Assembly: GCF_000969905.1 (NCBI RefSeq)
Contig: NZ_CP009520.1
Location: 3,410,001-3,474,000, forward strand
DNA from: Methanosarcina vacuolata Z-761
GTDB taxonomy: Archaea > Halobacteriota > Methanosarcinia > Methanosarcinales > Methanosarcinaceae
Reading direction: 5' to 3'
Length of the DNA: 64,000 nucleotides
The position numbers and the translations under genes were made by a program. The notes beneath the pieces were generated by a model, which saw nothing but the letters and a program-made list of their open reading frames with translations, ran no database searches and was not told the origin of the DNA. Positions 22,676-31,800 of this stretch are shown piece by piece. Within the stretch, counting starts at the first letter, position 1, and each line of letters begins with the position of its first letter.

Positions 22676-22806
22676 GTATTTAAAGGTATCTATTTCCTTC
22701 CAAATTAAGAAGGAACCTTAACCAGATGGCTATGAGAAAAACCGCCCAGCACAAGAAATTCATGCTGAAACAGGGAACATATATACATCATTTTTAGTAT
22801 ATAAAG
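22676..22806 (-). promoter_or_regulatory. candidate rRNA operon promoters
   Basis: Two archaeal TATA-like boxes face the 16S gene: CTTTATATACT (22796-22806) and CCTTTAAATACTA (22675-22688). Start sites about 25 bases downstream would give pre-rRNA leaders of roughly 200-330 bases, upstream of the processing stem. Which one is used cannot be told from sequence. Confidence 0.45.
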
Positions 22807-23168
22807 CTTTTTGTTCAGGAACATTTGTGAAAAACAAATTAAATAAATAATGAAAATCTGTTTTGTAAAATTCCTGATTTTCACTCTCAAATCACAAATT
22901 CAAGAGCAATCCACGCTTGTTTTGCGCGTGGAACATACAAAGGAATATCCGATATATATACCTGTCGCCTGTTCAACTACTTAGAAAAAAATAAAAATAA
23001 GAGAAGAGAAAAAGAGAATAGAAAAGCGCAGCATTAAAATATTAGCAGAAAGTTGAAAGCTGCAAGACAAATAACCTTAAAACTCGAAAAAACGATATAT
23101 AAGGGATTTAAATGTATAAAAATAAAAAATATAACTATAATATAAACTACACATAATGAGGTATCAAA
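22807..23168. other. divergent non-coding region between rRNA operon and aIF1A operon
   Basis: No gene. A GATATATATACC box at 22951-22963 and an AACGATATATAAGGG box at 23091-23105 are possible promoters for the leftward rRNA or rightward aIF1A transcripts, respectively. Confidence 0.4.
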
Positions 23169-23498
23169 CTGGCAGACTTAAAGAAACCTACATCTAAAGC
23201 CAAGCCCGCAACTGAAGAAACCGTTACAAGAGTACGCACACCGCGCATGGAGAATAACGAAATCCTGGCAACCGTTGAGAGTCTACTGGGTGCAAACCGG
23301 CTGAGACTCCGTTGCATGGATGGGGTCGTTCGTATGGGGAGGATTCCAGGTTCAATGAAGAAAAAAACCTGGATAAGAGAAGGAGACGTCGTTATTGTCG
23401 TGCCCTGGGAGTTCCAGAACGAAAAGGCAGATGTGATCTGGAAGTATACAAGGCCGCAGGTAGACTGGCTTGAGAGAAAAGGGTACCTGAAAGGATAA
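23169..23498 (+). CDS. eif1A: translation initiation factor aIF1A, probable CTG start
   Basis: aIF1A is an OB-fold factor that binds the 30S A site during initiation. The ATG at 23247 gives only 83 residues and would remove the basic N-terminal tail that precedes [10 protein letters not shown] in the family. The frame stays open upstream through [12 protein letters not shown] to a TGA at 23157, and the only plausible start in that stretch is CTG at 23169, 6 bases after GAGGT (23158-23162). This gives 109 residues, a normal length. Core motifs: [48 protein letters not shown]. It is followed immediately by RIO1 kinase and a KH protein, forming a translation/ribosome-assembly operon. Confidence 0.82.
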   Translation: MADLKKPTSKAKPATEETVTRVRTPRMENNEILATVESLLGANRLRLRCMDGVVRMGRIPGSMKKKTWIREGDVVIVVPWEFQNEKADVIWKYTRPQVDWLERKGYLKG

Positions 23499-23499
23499 T

Positions 23500-24282
23500 A
23501 TGGGAATGGATCAGGAAAAGAAGATAAGGCGCATAGATAGCGCTAAAGATAAATCCAGGGCCAGGGAGAAGGACTCCGACCGGCTGAAAGTAGAAGAAAA
23601 CGTATTCGATGTACCCACCCTTAAAATTCTTTATACCCTTTCCAACAAGGGCGTAATAAAAGCAATGGGGGGATCTATCAGTACTGGAAAGGAAGCAAAC
23701 GTATTCTATGCCGAAGGCCCAGATAAAGAGCTGGCTATAAAAATATACAGGATTGCAAGCAGCACCTTCAGGGCCATGGATGCCTACATTATGAAGGACC
23801 CTCGCTTCACAAACATCCGAAATAAAAAGCGAGACATTATTTTTGCATGGACACGCAAGGAACTTCAGAACCTGAAACGTGCGAAAAGTGCAGGAGTACG
23901 AGTTCCGGAGCCCATACTTGCCGAAAAGAATATTCTTATAATGGAATTTATGGGGGAAAAAGAGGCACCTTACCCGCTCCTCAAAAACACGCATCTTGAA
24001 AACGAGGAAGCAAAGAGTATTTTTGATATCATCGTTGAATACATGCGTCTTCTATATAAAAAAGCAAATCTTGTACATGCCGATCTAAGTGAATACAATA
24101 TCCTGATCGACCCGAATAACCTGACTCCCATATTTATCGATATGGGGCAATCCGTAACCCTGGAGCATCCTAATGCCCGGGAGTTCCTTTACAGGGACGT
24201 GCAAAATATACTCAGGTTCTTCAGCCGCTATGGGATAAAGGACAAACCTGAAGATCTATTTAAAAAAATACAGGCGGAATAA
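23500..24282 (+). CDS. rio1: RIO1-type serine/threonine protein kinase
   Basis: RIO1 is an atypical kinase/ATPase acting in late small-subunit maturation. The 260-residue protein has a charged N-terminus (about 1-40), the flexible ATP-binding loop SISTGKEANVFYA, the catalytic Lys in LAIKIYRI, the RIO1-typical STFRAMD and YI..DPRF segment, the catalytic loop HADLSEYNIL and the metal-binding FIDMGQSV, ending with YRDVQNILRFF. The insert and DPRF segment favour RIO1 over RIO2, which would have an N-terminal winged helix. It starts one base after the aIF1A stop and overlaps functionally with the KH protein downstream (Dim2/Pno1-like), a known partner type in pre-18S/16S maturation. Confidence 0.93.
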   Translation: MGMDQEKKIRRIDSAKDKSRAREKDSDRLKVEENVFDVPTLKILYTLSNKGVIKAMGGSISTGKEANVFYAEGPDKELAIKIYRIASSTFRAMDAYIMKDPRFTNIRNKKRDIIFAWTRKELQNLKRAKSAGVRVPEPILAEKNILIMEFMGEKEAPYPLLKNTHLENEEAKSIFDIIVEYMRLLYKKANLVHADLSEYNILIDPNNLTPIFIDMGQSVTLEHPNAREFLYRDVQNILRFFSRYGIKDKPEDLFKKIQAE

Positions 24283-24283
24283 C

Positions 24284-24832
24284 ATGACCCAGTATGTCAA
24301 AATCCCCAAAGAAAGAGTCGGAGTAATAATAGGCCCGAAAGGAGAAACAAAAAAGTTTATCGAGGACAAAACTGCGTGCCAGCTTGAAATCGATAGCGAA
24401 AGCGGAAAGATAGACATTACCTGTGAAGAAGATCCACTAAAAGAGTTCAGGGTTCTCGAAACTATAAAAGCGATAGGAAGAGGATTCAGTCCAGAAAAAG
24501 CTCTTGAACTTCTGGATGATGAGATGCTTATGCTTGAGATCATGGATCTTTCCGACGTTGCTACAACTCCAAAAGAACTTCAGCGGATAAAGGGCCGGAT
24601 AATAGGAAGAAACGGAAGAACCAGAGAACTTGCAGAAACCCTGATAAACGTTAAGATCTCAGTCTACGGAAAAACCGTATCCATACTTGGGCACCCTGAG
24701 CAGAACACTATAATTCGGACAGCTATAAGGATGCTGCTCGACGGAGCTACCCACGGTGCAGTCTACAAATTCCTGGAAAAAAAGCATCAGGAACTGTTGC
24801 AGTCACAGTTAGACTCGGTTGACTTTTTTTAA
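24284..24832 (+). CDS. KH-domain RNA-binding protein (Dim2/Pno1-like)
   Basis: The 182-residue protein contains two KH-type folds. The first (about residues 5-75) has the GXXG loop in IIGPKGETKKFI; the second (about 95-165) has IIGRNGRTRELAE. Archaeal homologues resemble eukaryotic Dim2/Pno1, which binds the 3' end of small-subunit rRNA during maturation. One base separates it from rio1, and the operon order aIF1A-RIO1-KH is widespread in euryarchaea. The stop is followed by a T run (CTTTTTTT, 24824-24831 spans the stop region), a likely terminator. Confidence 0.9.
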   Translation: MTQYVKIPKERVGVIIGPKGETKKFIEDKTACQLEIDSESGKIDITCEEDPLKEFRVLETIKAIGRGFSPEKALELLDDEMLMLEIMDLSDVATTPKELQRIKGRIIGRNGRTRELAETLINVKISVYGKTVSILGHPEQNTIIRTAIRMLLDGATHGAVYKFLEKKHQELLQSQLDSVDFF

Positions 24833-25010
24833 AAGAATAATATGAAATCTGCAGGACCTTAGAATAGTATATAAATATTTCAAGGTCCCTATAATATTAT
24901 TTTAACTTTTCTGGAAAACTGATTTGCAGTTTTCCGCTTTTGCTGAACCTTCTCAGCTAAAGCTTCTCACTCGAAGTTTCTCACTTAAAATATCTCACCT
25001 AAAATTTAGC

Positions 25011-25074
25011 ATGAAAGTACTGCCATCTGCAAGCACTTTCTTTGATTGTGCATGTTATTCGAAGAATATCATGT
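25011..25074 (-). repeat. 64-bp double-hairpin intergenic repeat, copy C
   Basis: On the minus strand this reads ACATGATATTCTTCGAATAACAT (first hairpin, broken here by a TTC loop) and then a second hairpin with arms GAAAGTGC and GTACTTTC around TTGCAGATGGCA. It is the third copy of the element at 38075-38138 and 44052-44115. Relative to those copies the second stem shows one A-T to G-C compensatory change and one G-U wobble. It lies 50 bases downstream of pyrC, on the same strand. Confidence 0.75.
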
Positions 25075-25122
25075 GCGTTTTTCATGTAAAGTATCTCACC
25101 AGGCTTTTTCAAAATCTGTTTC

Positions 25123-26529
25123 TTAGTCCTGAGTTTCACCAGTTTCTTCCAGGTCTTCTTCGTCCTCTTCGGATCGTTCTCCTCTGCCTTCGAGGAAGTT
25201 ACCCCGCCCAGGTTTTGCATTAATTGACTCCTCAATCCAGATAACTTCACCCCTGGAGAGAGTATACTCAGGGAAAACTCCTTCCATACCTTCAAAGGGA
25301 GTCCAGCCCGCTTTACTGTGAAGGAATTCGGCCTTTATAGGACGAAGCTCGCGGGGATTTACAATAATCAGATCTGCATCAAAACCTACCTCAAGCCGTC
25401 CTTTGGATTTGCGGTCCAGCCCAAAGGCTTTTGCCGGATTCCAGCTTGTAAGCATGATCATCCGTGAAAGCGGCAGGATGTTTTTTCTTACTGCAGCAAG
25501 CATAAGAGGCATAAGGGTCTCAACTCCGGGAACTCCCGAAGGAGCAACTCGTATATCGACATCTTTTTCAGATTCCAGATGCGGGGCATGATCCGAAGCC
25601 ACCATGTCAATAGTGCCATCGTTAATCCCATTTACGAGAGCTTTAATACTGTTGCTTCCCCGGAGAGGAGGATTCATTTTTCCAAAAGACCTGAGCCTTT
25701 CCCAGTCTCGTGTAGAAAGGAAAAGGTGATGAGGAGTAACCTCACAGGTGAAAAGGGGTTCTTTATTTTCCCTCCTTGCAAGGTATTTTTCCTTTCGTAT
25801 AATACCTGTAGCTTCAAGCGTGCTCATGTGACAAAGATGAGCCCTTACTTTTAGTTTGGAAACAAGCTCCAGGGCTTTTTGAACAGCAATCGCCTCACAA
25901 GCATTAGGGCGTACCCTTGAATGGTACTCATAAGAAATGTCTCCTTTTAATAGCCCTTCCAGCTCAAGGCGCATTTTCTCGTCTTCAGCATGGATAGTTG
26001 CAAGCGCCCCAAGACGTTTAATTTCAGCAAGTGATTCTTCAAGGGTTTCTTCATTAATATTTAGCCCGCCTGTAGACTCGGCCATAAAGATTTCCCCAAA
26101 AGCCGTGATCCCCAGTTTCCATAGTTCTTCTAATTTCTCAATATTGCCTGTTACCCCACCATTGATTCCAAAATCAACGATAGACTTTCCTCTGGCAAGT
26201 TTAAGTTTCTGTTCGAACGCCCGCCGGTCTGTTGTGGGAGGCACAGTATTAGGCTGATCAATAACAGTTGTAACTCCCCCAGCCGCTGCCGCACACGAAC
26301 CTGTATACCAGTTTTCCTTTGAGGTCATGCCAGGTTCCCTGAAGTGGACATGAACGTCAATCCCGGCAGGTAAAGTAAGAGCGTCGCCTGCATCTATTAT
26401 CATATCCGAGCTTGAGACCCTGAGATCTTTTCCTATCCTGGTAACTTTGCCGTCTTCAATAATGATCTCGGCAGACTGAAGCGAATTATTGTGATAAATC
26501 CTTGTATTTTTGATAAGAATATCAGGCAT
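25123..26529 (-). CDS. pyrC: dihydroorotase
   Basis: Dihydroorotase closes carbamoyl-aspartate to dihydroorotate in pyrimidine synthesis. The 468-residue protein is an amidohydrolase barrel: the metal-binding IDVHVHFREPGMTSKE, the DQPNTVPPTT loop, IHAED, HLCHMST, CEVTPHHLFL and the catalytic ASDHAPH near residue 300. The C-terminal 35 residues (after INAKPGRGNFL) are a very acidic tail (GERSEEDEEDLEETGETQD) absent from typical enzymes. Allantoinase is the main alternative, but the methanogen context and the HFREPG and TPHH motifs favour PyrC. It is not in an operon with other pyr genes here; a double-hairpin repeat lies just downstream. Confidence 0.9.
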   Translation of the reverse strand: MPDILIKNTRIYHNNSLQSAEIIIEDGKVTRIGKDLRVSSSDMIIDAGDALTLPAGIDVHVHFREPGMTSKENWYTGSCAAAAGGVTTVIDQPNTVPPTTDRRAFEQKLKLARGKSIVDFGINGGVTGNIEKLEELWKLGITAFGEIFMAESTGGLNINEETLEESLAEIKRLGALATIHAEDEKMRLELEGLLKGDISYEYHSRVRPNACEAIAVQKALELVSKLKVRAHLCHMSTLEATGIIRKEKYLARRENKEPLFTCEVTPHHLFLSTRDWERLRSFGKMNPPLRGSNSIKALVNGINDGTIDMVASDHAPHLESEKDVDIRVAPSGVPGVETLMPLMLAAVRKNILPLSRMIMLTSWNPAKAFGLDRKSKGRLEVGFDADLIIVNPRELRPIKAEFLHSKAGWTPFEGMEGVFPEYTLSRGEVIWIEESINAKPGRGNFLEGRGERSEEDEEDLEETGETQD

Positions 26530-26619
26530 GGGCGTCTATATGCTTATAAACGTACTTAAAACCTGACATCAGATAGAACAGGAAATGGTTAGTTAAAAAA
26601 GAAAAAGAAAAAAGCCTGT

Positions 26620-27270
26620 TCAGTTCAGTTTGACTCTCTCAGCCGTAGCAAGATAAACTACACTTTCACAGATATTGCAGCAGTGGTCTGCAATTCTTTC
26701 AAGATAACGGATCAGGAAAAGTAAATTTGTGGCTCTCGAAATGATACTTGTATCTTTTGCCATCATTTCGAGCAGCTCAACCCAGACTGCGTAAAAGAGT
26801 TTATCGACCTCTTCGTCCCTTCTTGCTGCTGCTCTTGCAAGTTCGACATCCTGAGTCTCAAAAGCCTTGAGAGAATTTTCAAGCATGAATGCGGCAATAT
26901 CTGCCATTTTTTTTGTATCTATGAGTGGTTTTACATGTTCGCCCTCTATTCTTCCCGGAATTTTGGCGATATTTATTGATAACCCCACAATTCTCCTCAG
27001 ATCTGCCGTGATCTTCAGAGTAGATACTACAAGCCGGAGATCACTGGCCATCGGCTGCTGAAGTGCAAGCAGATCAAAAACCGAGACCTCGATACCTTCC
27101 TCAAGTTTATCCACTTCAGGCTCAAGGGCAAGTGTCTTTTCAGCAAGCTTGACATCGAGATTTATAACTGAAGTCATCGAGTCCCGGAAAATTAGTTCTA
27201 CCGTTTCTCCAAGAGAAAGTACAGACTCCTTAAGCAGATCCAACTGCTTCACATATTGTTCTCGAGTCAT
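26620..27270 (-). CDS. phoU: phosphate transport system regulatory protein PhoU
   Basis: PhoU is a cytoplasmic all-helical protein that couples the Pst transporter to control of phosphate uptake. The 216 residues form two three-helix bundles, each with the metal-binding E/DxxxD pattern (for example ARRDEEVDKLF and EPEVDKLEEGI), and include the characteristic ASDLRLVVSTLKITADLRRIVGL and YLERIADHCCNICE segments. It is the last gene of pstSCAB-phoU and starts 5 bases after pstB. Methanogens lack the bacterial PhoR/PhoB partners, so here it probably modulates Pst directly or acts through unknown regulators (inference). Confidence 0.93.
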   Translation of the reverse strand: MTREQYVKQLDLLKESVLSLGETVELIFRDSMTSVINLDVKLAEKTLALEPEVDKLEEGIEVSVFDLLALQQPMASDLRLVVSTLKITADLRRIVGLSINIAKIPGRIEGEHVKPLIDTKKMADIAAFMLENSLKAFETQDVELARAAARRDEEVDKLFYAVWVELLEMMAKDTSIISRATNLLFLIRYLERIADHCCNICESVVYLATAERVKLN

Positions 27271-27275
27271 TTAAA

Positions 27276-28052
27276 TCACCCAAACCTGCCTGTAATATAA
27301 TCCTCAGTACTCTTTTCCCCTGGATTTTGAAAAATCTGCCTGGTCTGGCCAAACTCAATCAATTTTCCCATTAGGAAAAATCCGGTATAATCTGAGATCC
27401 TCGCTGCCTGCTGCATATTATGAGTTACTATTACTATAGTATAATATTTTTTAAGATTCATGATAAGGTCTTCAATCCTTAAGGTGGAAATAGGATCAAG
27501 AGCGCTTGTGGGTTCATCAAAAAGAATTGTCTTTGGCTTTACTGCTAGGGTTCTGGCAATGCAAAGTCTTTGTTGTTGCCCTCCGCTTAGAGAGAGAGCA
27601 GGAGACTTAATCCTGTCTGAAATTTCATCCCAGATCGCAGCCGAACGAAGGGCCTGTTCAACAATGCCGTCAAGATCTTTTCTGTTTGCACCGTGAATAC
27701 GCGGCCCATACGCAACATTATCATAAATCGACATAGGAAAGGGGTTGGGTTTCTGGAAAACCATGCCCACATCTTTTCTAAGCTCAACAACATCCACATC
27801 TGGTCCGTAGATATCCTTGCCTTCTATCGTAACTTTACCTTCGATTCTGCAGTTATTAATAAGATCATTCATCCTGTTTAAGCAACGAATAAAGGTGGAC
27901 TTGCCACAGCCTGAAGGGCCTATAAGGGCAGTTACACTGTTTTTAGGGATCTGCATGGAGACGTTAATAAGCGCCTGCTTCTCCCCGTACCACAGATTAA
28001 GGTTTTCTATTTTTATCTGAGGTTGAGATACGTTTTGAATACCTTCAGTCAT
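27276..28052 (-). CDS. pstB: phosphate ABC transporter ATP-binding protein PstB
   Basis: PstB powers the high-affinity phosphate transporter from the cytoplasmic face. The 258 residues contain Walker [20 protein letters not shown], the PstB-typical Q-loop [22 protein letters not shown], the ABC signature [16 protein letters not shown], Walker [13 protein letters not shown] and the H-loop [11 protein letters not shown]. The FPMSIYDNV segment is diagnostic of PstB. It lies about 55 bases downstream of pstA and 5 bases upstream of phoU. Confidence 0.96.
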   Translation of the reverse strand: MTEGIQNVSQPQIKIENLNLWYGEKQALINVSMQIPKNSVTALIGPSGCGKSTFIRCLNRMNDLINNCRIEGKVTIEGKDIYGPDVDVVELRKDVGMVFQKPNPFPMSIYDNVAYGPRIHGANRKDLDGIVEQALRSAAIWDEISDRIKSPALSLSGGQQQRLCIARTLAVKPKTILFDEPTSALDPISTLRIEDLIMNLKKYYTIVIVTHNMQQAARISDYTGFFLMGKLIEFGQTRQIFQNPGEKSTEDYITGRFG

Positions 28053-28107
28053 TTAGGAACCTCATTATCATATAAATCCTGATAGATTACTAGTAACAAA
28101 ACTCTAG

Positions 28108-29037
28108 TTAAATTTTCAATTTGTTTTTGTAGTGCCTGCGAATCAGAACAGCTATAAGATTCAAACACAGGACGAGAAGTAACAGAACCAGAGCTGTCCC
28201 ATATTGAATAGGCCTGGTTTTTGCAATATTTGTCCCTGCCGTTGCAAGCACGAAAAGGTGGTAAGGGAGCGCCATAAACTGCGAATAGATCGAATCGGGC
28301 AGCCTGGGCAAGAAGTAAGCCACACCAGTAAAAAGAATTGGAGCCGTTTCCCCTGCAACCCTTCCGATACTCAGGATAGAACCTGTAATGATTCCAGGAA
28401 TAGCAGCCGGCAGTACCGCATGTCTGATTGTCTGCCATTTACTGACCCCAAGTGCAAGGGATGATTCCCGGTATTCCTTAGGAACCGCAATCAATGCCTC
28501 TTCAGTGGAACGGATAATCACTGGAATGATCAGGAGTGAAAGTGTAAGGGAAGACGAAAGTAGGGAAGGACCAAAACCAAAATATTTAACAAATAGTGCC
28601 AGTCCGAAAAGCCCAAAGACCACAGAAGGAGTTCCTGCAAGGTTGTTGATTGCCATTTCAATTAACCAGGTTGTGCGGGTTTCTCCTGCATACTCATTAA
28701 GGTATATAGCAGCCATAACTCCCACGGGAAGGGCCACGCTCATGGAGCCTATGATGAGGTATAAGGTACCTACAATTGCTGGATAGATTCCGCCTTGAGT
28801 CATCATAAGTCTGGGCATTTCAGTAAGGAACTCAATGTTGATTGCACTATACCCATTGTAAATAATATAACCAAGAATGACTAGCACAAACCCCATTACT
28901 GTCAATGCTGAGAGGCCAAGCAGCGCAAAGGCGATTTTTTCACTGTTCTTTGCGTTTAATCTCATACTTAGTCCTCCTTGAATCCTGGCCACTTTACTAT
29001 CGGTTTCTTTTACTTCTGCGTTTAGCTCCATGCTCAA
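28108..29037 (-). CDS. pstA: phosphate ABC transporter permease PstA
   Basis: PstA is one of the two membrane subunits of the phosphate importer. The 309-residue protein has a soluble N-terminus of about 30 residues and six hydrophobic spans, with the permease motif ESSLALGVSKWQTIRHAVLPAAIPGIITG that contacts PstB. The gene overlaps the pstC stop by four bases (ATGA), so the two are translationally coupled. An internal start at residue 26 (MRLNAKNSEKIAF) is possible, since the first 25 residues are not typical and a GGAGGACTAAGTATG leader precedes that Met. Confidence 0.93.
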   Translation of the reverse strand: MSMELNAEVKETDSKVARIQGGLSMRLNAKNSEKIAFALLGLSALTVMGFVLVILGYIIYNGYSAINIEFLTEMPRLMMTQGGIYPAIVGTLYLIIGSMSVALPVGVMAAIYLNEYAGETRTTWLIEMAINNLAGTPSVVFGLFGLALFVKYFGFGPSLLSSSLTLSLLIIPVIIRSTEEALIAVPKEYRESSLALGVSKWQTIRHAVLPAAIPGIITGSILSIGRVAGETAPILFTGVAYFLPRLPDSIYSQFMALPYHLFVLATAGTNIAKTRPIQYGTALVLLLLVLCLNLIAVLIRRHYKNKLKI

Positions 29038-29924
29038 TCCACCTTGAATCTGTACCTTTTTTTGATTGAATCCGCAATCAGGTTAATCAGGAAAGTTATG
29101 ATGAAAAGTACAGACCCGACCGCAAAGAGAGCATGGAAATGTGTACTTCCCTGAGGGACCTCTCCCATTTCAAGCGCAACTGTGGCAGTCATTGTCCTTA
29201 CCGAAGCAAAAAAGCCTCCTGAAAAAGAAGGAATAACCGCAGTATTTCCAGTAACCATCATAAGGGTCATAGTCTCCCCTATAGCTCTTCCTATGCCCAG
29301 CATTACCGCCGCTGAGATTCCCGATAGTGCCGCAGGAACTATGACTTTATATATTGTCTGCCATTTTGTAGCTCCAAGAGCTAGAGAACCCTGTTCGAGA
29401 GTACTGGGAACAGAACTTATGGCATCCTCTGAAATAGTGATAATCGTAGGAAGTGCCATGATTCCCAGCATAATAGAACCTGTAAGAGCAGTTTGGCCAG
29501 TTGGCAGGTTAAAGCTCTTCTGTATAAGTGGAACCAGTACAACAAGTCCAAAGAATCCAAATACAACAGAAGGAATTCCTGCAAGAATTTCAATAAATGG
29601 CTTCAGGAAATCTGCAACCTTTGGATTAGCAATTTCAGAAATATATATAGCAGTAGCAATTCCCAGAGGCACAGCAAAAAGAATAGCTCCGACAGTAACA
29701 ATGAGAGATCCGAAAAATAGAGGTAATAACCCAAACTGCATGTTTATAGACGTTGGATACCAGAACTTTCCTGTAAGAAAATCCATAAGAGACGTATCTT
29801 TAAAAAGAAGTAAACCGTCTCTAAATAAAAAAAGGCATATAAGGAAGATAATTACAACCGTAAGGACACTGACTGAAAACAGTATCCATTCGATTGTTTT
29901 TTCCTTATAATTTCTGCTTAGCAT
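29034..29924 (-). CDS. pstC: phosphate ABC transporter permease PstC
   Basis: PstC pairs with PstA in the membrane channel of the phosphate importer. The 296 residues include an N-terminal span (about 12-35), five further spans, the ABC-permease loop EQGSLALGATKWQTIYKVIVP and the PstC-typical SVVFGFFGLVVLVPLIQ and GIGRAIGETMTLMMVTGN. It follows pstS by about 56 bases and overlaps pstA, matching the canonical pstSCAB order. Confidence 0.94.
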   Translation of the reverse strand: MLSRNYKEKTIEWILFSVSVLTVVIIFLICLFLFRDGLLLFKDTSLMDFLTGKFWYPTSINMQFGLLPLFFGSLIVTVGAILFAVPLGIATAIYISEIANPKVADFLKPFIEILAGIPSVVFGFFGLVVLVPLIQKSFNLPTGQTALTGSIMLGIMALPTIITISEDAISSVPSTLEQGSLALGATKWQTIYKVIVPAALSGISAAVMLGIGRAIGETMTLMMVTGNTAVIPSFSGGFFASVRTMTATVALEMGEVPQGSTHFHALFAVGSVLFIITFLINLIADSIKKRYRFKVD

Positions 29925-29980
29925 TTTACCCCTTAGATAAGTATATAATTTATTTTAGAAGTCGTTTTTTAGAAGTTGTT

Positions 29981-30871
29981 TTACTTCTTTAGTGGAATAT
30001 ACCCGACAGTGCTCACAATGCTCTGCCCATTCTCGCTCAACACAAAATCGGTGAATTCCTTTGTTAAGCCCGAGGGTTCCCCATTGGTGTAGAAGTAGAG
30101 AGACCTTGAAAGAGGATATGAGCCATTAAGTATAGCTTCGGCAGTTGGAGCTACAGATCCATTACCTTTGTCCAGGCTTAATGCCTTTACACTGCTGTCA
30201 AGGTATGCAAAACCAATATAGCCTATCGCATTGGTATTCTGAGATACCTCAGTAACTATGCCTCCAGTAGCAGGCTGAGTAAGAGCATCAGGTCGGTATT
30301 CATCGCCTTGCAAAACGTCTTTCTGGAAGTCTTTATAGGTTCCGGAACTGCTGTCTCGTGAAATTACAGCAATTTGCGCATCTGCTCCGCCAACGTCTTT
30401 CCAGTTGCTAATGCTTCCGTTATAGATACCACGTAGCTGGTCAAAGGTAAGGTTAGAAACAGAATTAGAAGGGTTTACAATTACAGTAATACCGTCATAA
30501 GCAATAGTAGTTTTAACAGGATTGATTCCTTTTGCTTCAGCAGATTTAATTTCGTCATCAGTCATTTCTCTGGATGCCGAAGCAATATTTACTTCACCAT
30601 CAATGAGCGCAGCAATCCCTACACCGGACCCGCCTCCAGTTACTGTTACGCTTTTTCCAGAGTTTTCAGCCATGAATTCTTCAGATTCAGCCTGTGCAAG
30701 AGGCAAAACCGTATCCGAACCCTTCAAGAAAATGCTTCCAGATTCCGCACCAGTAACGTTTTCTGCAGAAGATCCTTCGTTATTTTTAGTTCCGGTACAC
30801 CCAATTCCCAGGAACACAAGCCCGATGATCAATAGCAAAAGAATTGTATACTTTTTTAACTTATTTGCCAT
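29981..30871 (-). CDS. pstS: phosphate-binding lipoprotein PstS
   Basis: PstS is the extracytoplasmic phosphate receptor. The 296-residue protein begins MANKLKKYTILLLLIIGLVF and then LGIGCTG, a lipobox with Cys25 as anchor. Phosphate-binding elements follow: LKGSDTVLPLAQAESEEF, GGGSGVGIAALIDG, IASASREMTD and ISRDSSSGTY. The frame is open far upstream, but the upstream part is low-complexity and hydrophobic; the ATG at 30871 is preceded by TGGAG at 12 bases and gives a canonical signal. First gene of pstSCAB-phoU. Confidence 0.94.
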   Translation of the reverse strand: MANKLKKYTILLLLIIGLVFLGIGCTGTKNNEGSSAENVTGAESGSIFLKGSDTVLPLAQAESEEFMAENSGKSVTVTGGGSGVGIAALIDGEVNIASASREMTDDEIKSAEAKGINPVKTTIAYDGITVIVNPSNSVSNLTFDQLRGIYNGSISNWKDVGGADAQIAVISRDSSSGTYKDFQKDVLQGDEYRPDALTQPATGGIVTEVSQNTNAIGYIGFAYLDSSVKALSLDKGNGSVAPTAEAILNGSYPLSRSLYFYTNGEPSGLTKEFTDFVLSENGQSIVSTVGYIPLKK

Positions 30872-30950
30872 GTGTACAGATACTCCATTATTAAATAATT
30901 TAAATTTACATTTGTCTAAGTTGTTTTCAGCATAATGCACAATAAATGAA

Positions 30951-30963
30951 AAATATATAAAGA
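30951..30963 (-). promoter_or_regulatory. TATA box of the pst operon
   Basis: On the minus strand TCTTTATATATTT lies about 80 bases before the pstS ATG, a normal distance for an archaeal promoter with a leader of roughly 55 bases. A second AT-rich candidate lies near 31021-31045. Confidence 0.5.
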
Positions 30964-31162
30964 TTCGCCTGGTAGAATATAGAGAAGTACATATAAATAA
31001 AAAATATGAAAGAAAGTAGTATAGTATATACAATCTATATAAAGTATGGAGAAACAGAGAGAAGAGAGGGTAGACAAAGAGAAAAATATCATTAAGAAAA
31101 ATCAGTATAAGAGACCAATCGCAGGCAAAAAATTGATTGAAGCCCGGAAACTGCCTTTCCAC

Positions 31163-31423
31163 AGATTTCCATTCAAATCTTCAACTTAATTCTCTTTTTG
31201 AGCATTGACCAATATAAGATAATATAAACAGAGGACAAGCACCATCGTCAAATCGTTGGCTATGTCAATTCACCTCCTGGGTCGCAGTGACCAATTTCTT
31301 AGACTTTATGGCAACCAACCAGAGCAACAGAAAATCCAGTATTAATTGGAATCTTTCCTAAAAATATACCTGTGCAAACTCAGAAGTTATCAAAAAAGTT
31401 GCTGAATCGAAGAGCTATCCGGA
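31163..31423. other. non-coding stretch
   Basis: No gene. On the minus strand a strong AGGAGGTGAATTGA (31263-31276) looks like a ribosome binding site but is followed by immediate stops in each frame, so it may be the relic of a lost gene. Confidence 0.35.
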
Positions 31424-31614
31424 GACTGGAAAAAAAAGACGGGAAAAAAAGACAGGAAAAAAGAGACTGGAAAAAAGAGACAGGAAAAAAAAGACGGGAA
31501 AAAAAAGACGGGAAAAAAAGACGGGAAAAAAAGACGGGAAAAAAAAGACGGGAAAAAAAAGACGGGAAAAAAAGACGGGAAAAAAAGACAGGGAAAAAAG
31601 ATAGGAAAAAAACA
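31424..31614 (+). repeat. 13-14 bp purine-rich tandem repeat (GACGGGAAAAAAA)
   Basis: About 14 units of GACGGGAAAAAAA or GACAGGAAAAAA, with unit length varying by one A. The strand is almost purely purine apart from one C (occasionally CT) per unit. All frames through it are open because it lacks stops, which creates spurious Lys/Arg-rich ORFs; I do not call a gene. Confidence 0.85.
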
Positions 31615-31800
31615 GTGATATTTCATTGTTTACAACACAATATAACACTAAAAAGAACATCAATAGCTTAGAATTAGATAGAAAATACAGATGAAAATAC
31701 AGACTCTTACTAGCTAGAATTAGTAGAAACCTTTAAAAAAACTCAGTCCAAAGAAAAATACGGAAATTTAAATATGGAGAAATTTAGACAGAATGTCTGA

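Noticed and set aside
30872-31162. N-terminal extension of the PstS frame
   Set aside because: The lipoprotein signal and lipobox begin at the ATG at 30871. The upstream part is hydrophobic, AT-derived and contains the likely promoter.
31372-31671. Lys/Arg-rich 99-codon frame and Phe/Ser-rich reverse frames
   Set aside because: They are products of the stop-free GACGGGAAAAAAA tandem repeat, with no start signal or natural composition.
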